Shown here: positions 32,290 through 38,254 of the stretch, piece by piece | Layout: each line of letters starts with the position of its first letter | Position numbering within the stretch: position 1 is the stretch's first letter | Assembly (NCBI GenBank): GCA_025355245.1 | Contig: JANXZZ010000236.1 | Span: forward strand, 1 to 38,254 | Direction of reading: 5' to 3' | DNA from: Pseudomonadota bacterium | GTDB taxonomy: Bacteria > Pseudomonadota > Gammaproteobacteria > Steroidobacterales > Steroidobacteraceae | Length of the DNA: 38,254 nucleotides | Position numbers and translations under genes: made by a program | Notes under the pieces: generated by a model | The model's database searches: none | What the model was told of the DNA's origin: nothing | The model's input: the letters and a program-made list of their open reading frames with translations, nothing else

Positions 32290-33614
32290 ATGGCGCGAAA
32301 CTTAACCAAGAGCAATGCGCAGTGGCAGCGTGCGGTCACGAAGCTGCCGCTCGGGGTCGCTTCGAACTTCCGCTACTGGGGCGAAGACCGAACGATCTAC
32401 GTCAAGGAGGGACGCGGCGGACGCGTGACCGACCTCGACGACAACGTCTACGTCGACTACCGCCTGGGCTACGGCCCGGCGATCCTCGGCTACGCCGATG
32501 CGCGGGTCGATGCGGCGGCGCGCAAGGGCAGGGAGGTCGGCGGCGTATTCGCGCTCTCGACCGAGCGCGAGTTCACCGTGGCCGCGCGCATCTCGAAGAT
32601 GGTGCCGGCGGCGGAACTCGTGCGTTTCTCGAACTCGGGCACCGAGGCGGTGATGGCGGGCCTGCGCCTCGCCCGCGCGTTCACCGGGCGCGACGACTAC
32701 ATCATTCTCGAGGGCGGCTACCACGGGCTCTTCGACGCGGCGATGTGGTACACGCCGATGGAAAAGTGGGCCGAGGTCGGGGAGCCCGAGGTCAAGCCCT
32801 ACAGCGAGGGCATTCCGCTCGGCGTGCGCGGCTTCGCGCACTTCGTCCAGGCGAACGACGCCAACCAGCTCGAGGACACCTTCCGTCGGCACGCCGGCAA
32901 GATCGCCTGCATGCTGATCGAGCCGATCATGGGCAACTGCCTCGGCATCGCCGCGGAGGCCGATTACCTGCGCACCGCACGGGCGCTTTGCGACAAGTAC
33001 GGCGTGGTGCTGCTGATCGACGAGGTGAAGACCGGATTTCGCGTCGCGCGCGGCGGCGTGCAGGAGCTTTATGGCGTCAACGCCGACCTCTGCACCTTCG
33101 CGAAGGCGGTCGCCAACGGCTACCCGATTTCCGTGCTCGCGGGTCGCGAGGACATCATGCGCAAGCTCGGCCGGGGCGTCGCGCACGGCGGTACCTACAC
33201 CGCGCATTCGGTTTCGCTTGCCGCGGCGGAGGAGTGCCTGCGGATTCTCGACGAGACCGACGCGCTCGAGCGCATCGCGAGCTACGGAACGCGGCTGCGT
33301 AAGGGCATGAGCGCGGTGCTGAGCGCGCGCGGCATCCCGCACAGCTTCGTCGGCCACCATCGATGAGCGGCCTCTATTTCGCGGCCGACCCGCCGCGCAA
33401 CTACCGCGCGTGGAAGAGCAGCGACTACGCGTTCTACGACGCGATGGCGCAGGTCCTGCACGACGAGGGCGTGCTCTGCGAGCCCGACTCGCGCGAGCCC
33501 TGGTTCATCTGCGCGGCGCACGACGATGCCTGCCTCGCCGACACGCTGCGCGGCTTCGAGATCGCCGTCGATGCGACGCTGCGCTCGCGGATCGCCGACA
33601 AGGTCCCGGCCTGA
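32290..33614 (+). pseudogene. class III aminotransferase (glutamate-1-semialdehyde aminomutase-like), frameshifted
   Basis: This PLP-dependent enzyme of about 440 residues is split by one missing base. The first part (ATG at 32290 with GGGGGGAG upstream) has the SNSGTEA phosphate-binding loop (114-120), D244 in LLIDEVKTGFR and the PLP lysine K272 in FAKAVANGYP. It stops early at VGHHR. The rest continues in another frame from 33363 as MSGLYFAADPPRNYR to the stop at 33614. Adding one C near 33354-33358 would give VGHPSMSGLYF, the usual sequence of this family. The two parts overlap by four bases (ATGA), so separate translation is possible but unlikely to be the original state. The enzyme would transfer an amino group to or from a keto or aldehyde substrate. 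It opens the cluster of flavoproteins and GcvT-like protein. Confidence 0.85.
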
Positions 33615-33634
33615 GCGGCCGGCGACCCGAACCC

Positions 33635-35248
33635 GTGGCGACTCAAGGGGTGCCCGCGAGCGGCCGGCAGGACGTCATCGTCGTTGGCGCCGGCCACAAC
33701 GGGCTGGTCGCCGCGTGCTACCTCGCGCGCGCCGGCCTCAAGGTCCTGGTGCTCGAACGCAACGACTACATCGGCGGCGCCGCGGTAAGCCGCAAGCTGT
33801 ACGGGGACTTCACCTACTCGAACTGCTCGTACGTTTGCAGCCTGCTCCGTCCCGAGATCATGCGTGCGCTCGAGTTGCCGCGCTACGGCCTGCAGGTGAT
33901 CCCGTACGAGGGTGGCTGCACGATGATGCGCGACGGCGGCCATCTCGCGCTCTACGACAACCACGACGCGCTCCGGCGCGAGATCGCGCGCCACTCGCCG
34001 CGTGACGCGGAGGCCTATCACCGCTTCTCGACCGACGTGATCCGCCAGTGCAAGTTCATCAAGCCGCTCCTGATGCGCGAGCCGCCGGATCCCACCTCGT
34101 TCAAGCCGCGCGACCTCATGGAGCTCCTCTACCTCGGCCAGCGCCTGAACGGCATGGGCGAGGAGCGCATGTACGACACGCTGCGCTTCTGGACCATGTG
34201 CGCGGCCGACTTCCTCGACGAGTATTTCGAGAGCGAGATCGTCAAGGCGCACTTCGCCGGCAGCTCGATCATCGGCACCGCGCTCGGGCCGCGCTCGCCG
34301 GGCACCGCCTACGTGCTGCTGCACCACTACATGGGCGACATCGACGACACGGTCGGCGCCTGGGGCTTCGCACGCGGCGGCATGGGTGCGATCACGCAGG
34401 CGCTGACCGCATCGCTCGAGGCGAGCGGCGGGAGCGTGCGCACCGGCGCGCCGGTCGCGCAGATGCTCATCAGGAACGGGCGCACCTACGGCGTCGCGCT
34501 CGCGAGCGGCGAGGAGATCGCGGCGCCGATCGTCGTCTCCAACATGGACGTCAAGCGCACCTTCCTCGAATCGGTCGCTCCCGAACACCTCCCCGAGGAC
34601 TTCCTGACGGCGGTACGGCGCTTCAAGATCCGCGGCTCCTCCGGCAAGCTCAACATCGCGCTCGACGGGCTGCCGCACTTCCCGGCGATCCCCGAGGGCT
34701 CGCCCTCGATCCGCGGCGACCTGCATCTCACCGACACCATCGAGATGATGGAGCGCGCCTACGATGACTGGAAGGACGGCCGCTGGTCGGCGGCTCCCTA
34801 CGTCGACATGCTGATCCCCTCGCAGATCGACCCGACGATGGCGCCGGACGGCAAGCACTACATGTCGGTGTTCGTGCAGTACTGCCCCTACCAACTCGCC
34901 GACGGGCCCTGGACGGATGCGAAGCGCAAGGCCTTCGGCGACACGGTCATCGACGCGATCGCGCGGCAGAGCCCGAACTTCAAGAGCCTGATCCTGCACG
35001 CCGAGGTGCGCACGCCCTGGGATATCGAGAACGAGGTCGGACTCACGGAAGGCAATATCTTCCAGGGCGAGCTGACCATGGACCAGCTGCTCTTTAACCG
35101 TCCGGTGCCCGGCTTCGCGCAATACCGCACGCCGGTGAACGGCCTCTACATGTCGGGGTCCAGCACGCACCCGGGTGGCGGCGTGATGGGCGCGCCTGGC
35201 GCCAACGCCGCGCGGCGCATCCTGCGTGACCTGGGACGGGCGCAGTGA
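33635..35248 (+). CDS. phytoene dehydrogenase-like FAD oxidoreductase (first of two)
   Basis: This 537-residue flavoprotein of the CrtI/PYROXD2-like family binds FAD through VIVVGAGHNGLVAACYLARAG (about 14-34) with the acidic end VLERND. The C-terminal GLYMSGSSTHPGGGVMGAPG is the typical FAD-capping segment. Carotenoid desaturation is unlikely because no phytoene synthase or carotenoid gene is nearby, and this branch contains many uncharacterised bacterial amine or alkyl oxidoreductases. The GTG at 33635 is chosen because longer in-frame versions run through the aminotransferase gene; a GTG at 33650 is an alternative. It overlaps the next paralogue by four bases (GTGA), so the two are translationally coupled and may form a heteromer. 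Confidence 0.83.
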   Translation: MATQGVPASGRQDVIVVGAGHNGLVAACYLARAGLKVLVLERNDYIGGAAVSRKLYGDFTYSNCSYVCSLLRPEIMRALELPRYGLQVIPYEGGCTMMRDGGHLALYDNHDALRREIARHSPRDAEAYHRFSTDVIRQCKFIKPLLMREPPDPTSFKPRDLMELLYLGQRLNGMGEERMYDTLRFWTMCAADFLDEYFESEIVKAHFAGSSIIGTALGPRSPGTAYVLLHHYMGDIDDTVGAWGFARGGMGAITQALTASLEASGGSVRTGAPVAQMLIRNGRTYGVALASGEEIAAPIVVSNMDVKRTFLESVAPEHLPEDFLTAVRRFKIRGSSGKLNIALDGLPHFPAIPEGSPSIRGDLHLTDTIEMMERAYDDWKDGRWSAAPYVDMLIPSQIDPTMAPDGKHYMSVFVQYCPYQLADGPWTDAKRKAFGDTVIDAIARQSPNFKSLILHAEVRTPWDIENEVGLTEGNIFQGELTMDQLLFNRPVPGFAQYRTPVNGLYMSGSSTHPGGGVMGAPGANAARRILRDLGRAQ

Positions 35249-36834
35249 GCGCCTCGTCCCCGCCGGCGACGCGCGGCCCGTTCGACTGCATCGTCGTGGG
35301 CGCCGGCCACAACGGACTCGTGTGCGCAACCTACCTCGCCCGGGCGGGACGCACGGTGCTGGTGGTCGAAGCCGCGGATCGGGTCGGCGGCGCAGCGGTG
35401 ACCCGCGAATTCGCGCCGGGACACCGCGTGTCGGCAGGCGCCCATCTGCTGCACCAAATGCCGGAAGCATTGCTTGCGGACCTGCGACTCGCGGAACACG
35501 GTTTCGACTACGCGGCCCGCGCCCTGCCGACAACCGCGCTCGCGGCCGATCGCCCACCGCTGCCGATCGGCTTGGGCGGCCTTGCGGCGCTCGGCGCCGT
35601 GTCGCCCCGCGACGCGGCCGCGTTCGTTCCGTTCCAGGAGCGCCTCGGCCGGTTCGCGAAGGTGCTCTACCCGCTGCTCGATTCGATCCCGCCGCGCCTC
35701 GGCACCGACTCGTGGGGTGACCGGCTCGCATTCCTCAAGCTCGGCTGGCGCATCCGCACCCTCGGACGCCGGGACATGCGTGAGCTCCTGCGCATCATCG
35801 GCATGAACGCCTACGACCTGATCAGCGACGAGTTCGAGACGCCACTCCTGCAAGGTGCGCTCGGCTTCGACGCGATCCTCGGCACCAACTTTGGGCCGCG
35901 CGCACCCGGCACCGTGCTCACGTTGCTCAACCGCCTCGCAGCGGAATCGGCCGTAGCGCCACAGCCGCTGTCGCAGCCGAAGGGCGGCATGGGCGCCCTG
36001 AGCGATGCGCTGGCGAAGGCCGCGATCGCGGCCGGCGCGAGCGTGCGCACCGGCGCACGGGTCGCAAGAATTCGCATCGAGGGGGACCGGGTCGTCGGCG
36101 TCGCTCTCGAGTCGGGCGAGGCCATCGATGCGCGCGTCGTGCTCTCGAGCGCGGATGCCAAGACGACGTTCCTGAAGCTCCTCGGCACGCGCCACCTCGA
36201 CACCGGTTTCGTGCGGCGCGTCGATCACCTGAGGAGCAAGGGGCTCGCGGCCAAACTGCACCTCGCGCTCGACCGCGCGCCCGTATTCCGCGGCGTCGAT
36301 GCCCGCGCGCTCGGCGGCCGCCTCCTCATCGCGCCGTCGCTCGACTACCTCGAGCGCGCGTGGAACTGCTCGAAATACGGGGAATCGTCGACCACCCCCG
36401 CGCTCGAGGTGACCTTGCCGACGGTCCACGATCCCGCGCTTGCGCCCTCGGGACGCCACGTGCTGTCGGCGATCGTTCAGTACGTACCCTACGCGCCGAA
36501 GGCCGGATGGGGCGCGGAGCGCCCGCGCGCGCTCGAGAACGTGCTCGCCACGCTCGAGGAGCATGCGCCGGGTCTGCGCGCCTCCGTAACCGCGAGCGAA
36601 TTCCTCACGCCGGCCGATCTCGAGCGCGAGTTCGGCATGAGCGGCGGACACTGGCATCACGGGGAACTCGCTTTCGACCAGTTCTACATGGTCCGCCCGG
36701 TACCGGGCGCTGCCCAGTACCGCACGCCGGTCGCGGGCCTGTACCTGTGCGGCGCGAGCGGCCACCCGGGCGGCGGCGTCATGGGCCTCGCGGGCCGCAA
36801 CGCCGCGCGGGCGCTGCTAAGAGGAGCCGCCTGA
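35245..36834 (+). CDS. phytoene dehydrogenase-like FAD oxidoreductase (second of two)
   Basis: This 529-residue paralogue of the preceding protein has CIVVGAGHNGLVCATYLARAG (about 14-34) for FAD and a C-terminal GLYLCGASGHPGGGVMGLAG. Middle regions also align (GPRAPGT, KGGMGALSDAL), but overall similarity looks moderate, consistent with old duplication. The GTG start overlaps the previous stop by four bases. Tandem flavoproteins of this type beside an aminotransferase and a GcvT-like protein suggest oxidation of an amine or N-methyl compound. The direct substrate is unknown. Confidence 0.83.
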   Translation: MSASSPPATRGPFDCIVVGAGHNGLVCATYLARAGRTVLVVEAADRVGGAAVTREFAPGHRVSAGAHLLHQMPEALLADLRLAEHGFDYAARALPTTALAADRPPLPIGLGGLAALGAVSPRDAAAFVPFQERLGRFAKVLYPLLDSIPPRLGTDSWGDRLAFLKLGWRIRTLGRRDMRELLRIIGMNAYDLISDEFETPLLQGALGFDAILGTNFGPRAPGTVLTLLNRLAAESAVAPQPLSQPKGGMGALSDALAKAAIAAGASVRTGARVARIRIEGDRVVGVALESGEAIDARVVLSSADAKTTFLKLLGTRHLDTGFVRRVDHLRSKGLAAKLHLALDRAPVFRGVDARALGGRLLIAPSLDYLERAWNCSKYGESSTTPALEVTLPTVHDPALAPSGRHVLSAIVQYVPYAPKAGWGAERPRALENVLATLEEHAPGLRASVTASEFLTPADLEREFGMSGGHWHHGELAFDQFYMVRPVPGAAQYRTPVAGLYLCGASGHPGGGVMGLAGRNAARALLRGAA

Positions 36835-36835
36835 C

Positions 36836-38044
36836 ATGGCACCCAGCGATCCGGTCGCGCCACATTTTCGCAAGCCACTGCTCGAGACGCCGTTCCACGC
36901 GCGTGCGCGCGAGCTCTCGCAGATCGACCAGTTCGTGCCGTGGGCGGGCTACAACACCGTCGACGTGTTCACGACGGTCGAGCAGGAGTATTTCGCGATC
37001 CGGAATGCCTCGACGCTTTACGACCTGACCCCGATGGTGAAGTACCGGGTGGCGGGCTCGGAGGCGCTCGAGTTCCTTAACCGCCTGGTCACGCGCGATG
37101 TGCGCAAGCTCAAGGTCGGCCGCGTCAGCTATGTGGTCTGGTGCAACGACCGGGGCCACGTGATCGACGACGGCACGATCTTCCGGCTCGGCGAGACGGA
37201 ATTCCGGCTGTGTACCGCCGAGCGCCAGCTCGACTGGCTGCTCGATTCCGCGCTCGGTTTCGACGTCGAGATCGCCGAGGTGACGACCGACATCGCCGCG
37301 CTCGCCGTGCAGGGCCCGACGTCCTGCTACATCCTTAAACGCTTCGGGCTCGAGGGCGTCGAGCGGCTGAAGGTATTCGAGATCGGCGAGTTCGTGGTGC
37401 GCGGACGCCCGCTGACCGTGTCGCGCACGGGATTCACCGGAGACCTCGGCTACGAGCTCTGGATGCGACCCGCCGACGCGGTCGCGATCTGGGACGAGCT
37501 CATGGCGGCGGGTCGCACGCGCGGCCTCAGGGCCATCGGCTCGCAGGCGCTCAACATGGCACGGATCGAAGCCGGCTTCCTGATGCCGAACATCGACTTC
37601 GTGAACGCCGAGCACACCGTGCGGCTGGGCCGCGACCGCTCGCCGCTCGAGCTCGGACTCGGCTGGCTCGTCGATCTCGACAAGCCGCACTTCAACGGCC
37701 GCCGGGCGCTTCTGGCCGAGAAGACACGGGGACCCCGGCGGCTGCTGGTCGGGCTCGACGTCGCCGGCAGCAAGCCCGCCCACAACGCCCTTCTCTACGC
37801 CGAGGAAGCCGGCCGCCGGGAGGTCGGCAGCGTCACCTCCGCGCTTTGGTCGCCGACCTGCAAGCGCAACATCGCGCTCGCGATCGTCGAGGGCCCTCAT
37901 TTCGCGGTCGGGACCGTGCTCTGGGCGGACATCTACCTCAACCGCGAGCTCGTGTGGGAGCGGCGCATGGCCCGATGTACGGTGGTCGAGAAGCCGTTCT
38001 TCGCGCCCGACCGACGACGCGCCACGCCTCCGGCGGACCGGTAG
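36836..38044 (+). CDS. GcvT-like aminomethyltransferase family protein
   Basis: This 402-residue protein has the three-domain folate-binding fold of glycine-cleavage T-protein, dimethylglycine dehydrogenase and DMSP demethylase. The folate-contacting acidic pair appears in CNDRGHVIDDGTIFR (about 100-114), the conserved SRTGFTGDLGYELWM follows (about 200-214), and the C-terminal beta-barrel is present. Such proteins take a one-carbon unit from an N- or S-methyl group onto tetrahydrofolate. The ATG lies one base after the previous stop, with GAGGAG upstream, so it is in the same operon. It would be the methyl-accepting partner of the upstream flavoproteins; this is inference. Confidence 0.87.
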   Translation: MAPSDPVAPHFRKPLLETPFHARARELSQIDQFVPWAGYNTVDVFTTVEQEYFAIRNASTLYDLTPMVKYRVAGSEALEFLNRLVTRDVRKLKVGRVSYVVWCNDRGHVIDDGTIFRLGETEFRLCTAERQLDWLLDSALGFDVEIAEVTTDIAALAVQGPTSCYILKRFGLEGVERLKVFEIGEFVVRGRPLTVSRTGFTGDLGYELWMRPADAVAIWDELMAAGRTRGLRAIGSQALNMARIEAGFLMPNIDFVNAEHTVRLGRDRSPLELGLGWLVDLDKPHFNGRRALLAEKTRGPRRLLVGLDVAGSKPAHNALLYAEEAGRREVGSVTSALWSPTCKRNIALAIVEGPHFAVGTVLWADIYLNRELVWERRMARCTVVEKPFFAPDRRRATPPADR

Positions 38045-38127
38045 CGCGCCGTGCGTGACGCCTCCCACGCCAGTCGGTTACGCTCGGGGCGTCGCTACCG
38101 GATGAGCCCTACGACGGGAGGACGCGG
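38045..38127 (+). promoter_or_regulatory. spacer before the PotA-like gene
   Basis: This 83-bp gap contains the Shine-Dalgarno GGGAGG (38116-38121), six bases before the GTG at 38128. I see no clear terminator for the GcvT-like gene and no convincing promoter hexamers, so read-through is likely. Confidence 0.35.
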
Positions 38128-38254
38128 GTGAACTCGACTCAGCGACAGTCGCTGCCCGATCGGCCGTGGCTCGATCCCGCGGCCAAGCCGCAGATCGTGC
38201 TCGAGGGCGTCGGCAAGACCTACGGCGAGTTCACCGCGGTCGGCAGCGTCAGCC
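38128..38254 (+). CDS. polyamine-type ABC transporter ATP-binding protein (PotA-like), N-terminus only
   Basis: The frame is open from the GTG at 38128 to the window edge (42 residues). After a short leader containing RPWLDPAAKPQ comes IVLEGVGKTYGEFTAVGSVS, the opening strand and A-loop of PotA/PotG-type ATPases (pattern E-x-V-x-K-x-[FY]-G-x-F-x-A-V). Walker A would follow beyond the window. A perfect GGGAGG supports the start. It is probably the first gene of an importer operon serving the preceding cluster, and may also energise the orphan permeases at 24566-26352. Confidence 0.75.
   Translation, partial: MNSTQRQSLPDRPWLDPAAKPQIVLEGVGKTYGEFTAVGSVS

Noticed and set aside
33434-36765. Two very long open frames antisense to the paired flavoproteins
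   Set aside because: Both are Arg/His/Ala-rich shadows of genes with clear FAD motifs and coupled starts on the plus strand.
33635-36834. Carotenoid biosynthesis cluster
   Set aside because: The two proteins are CrtI-like only by fold. No phytoene synthase, cyclase or isoprenoid gene is nearby, and the neighbours point to amine metabolism.
1-38254. CRISPR array, tRNA/rRNA genes, insertion sequences or prophage
   Set aside because: I saw no regularly spaced repeats, no transposase or integrase-like protein, no cloverleaf-like sequence and no phage structural genes.

Overview
The window is one continuous stretch of high-GC chromosome (by eye in the mid to upper 60s % GC). It comes from a Gram-negative, aerobic, heterotrophic proteobacterium. 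The envelope-type gene is a TonB-dependent receptor paired with a TPR-sulfotransferase. The rest is almost entirely catabolic enzymes, ABC importers and their regulators. The receptor style, the receptor/TPR-sulfotransferase pair and the spinster-type MFS transporter recall Steroidobacteraceae/Nevskiales-like Gammaproteobacteria or sphingomonads; that placement is inference. I see no tRNA, rRNA, CRISPR array, insertion sequence or phage gene.

Layout. 1-1116: a possible C-terminal end of a gene, then about 1 kb of non-coding DNA with several operator-like repeats. 1117-5968: TonB-dependent receptor, a strong intrinsic terminator, and the TPR-sulfotransferase. 5978-9329: a non-pyrrolysine MttB-family methyltransferase, a stand-alone PhnD-like binding protein, and a convergent membrane desaturase. 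9437-13250 (minus): a complete YehZYXW/Opu-type betaine ABC importer whose binding-protein gene carries a one-base frameshift. 13456-14715: an orphan sarcosine oxidase beta-like flavoprotein. 14732-19844 (minus): enolase-superfamily protein, aldehyde dehydrogenase, exported alpha/beta hydrolase, MFS transporter. 20167-21150: beta-hydroxyacid dehydrogenase. 21172-23892: LysR regulator divergent from a GMC (choline dehydrogenase-like) oxidoreductase. 23975-24556: HD-fold protein of the diiron-oxygenase type. 24566-26352 (minus): two polyamine-type ABC permeases. 26418-29617: an unusual TetR/BetI-like regulator fused to a degenerate Rieske-oxygenase domain, overlapping by 4 bp an aldehyde dehydrogenase. 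29637-31995 (minus): two intact Rieske oxygenases of the quaternary-ammonium type. 32290-38254: class III aminotransferase (frameshifted), two overlapping phytoene-dehydrogenase-like flavoproteins, a GcvT-like aminomethyltransferase, and the start of a PotA-like ATPase that runs off the window.

How they may work together: many of these families handle methylated or quaternary amines (betaine import, Rieske N-demethylation, choline-type oxidation, betaine-aldehyde-type dehydrogenation, sarcosine oxidase-like and GcvT/MttB-like methyl transfer). I read the window as a quaternary-amine/polyamine catabolic region. The most novel element is the regulator at 26418-28124. It appears to have turned a Rieske oxygenase into a catalytically dead domain, plausibly a sensor for the substrate of the intact Rieske enzymes next door. 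The final cluster (32290 onward) is a second candidate pathway of unknown substrate. Two genes carry single-base deletions; these may be assembly errors or genuine decay.
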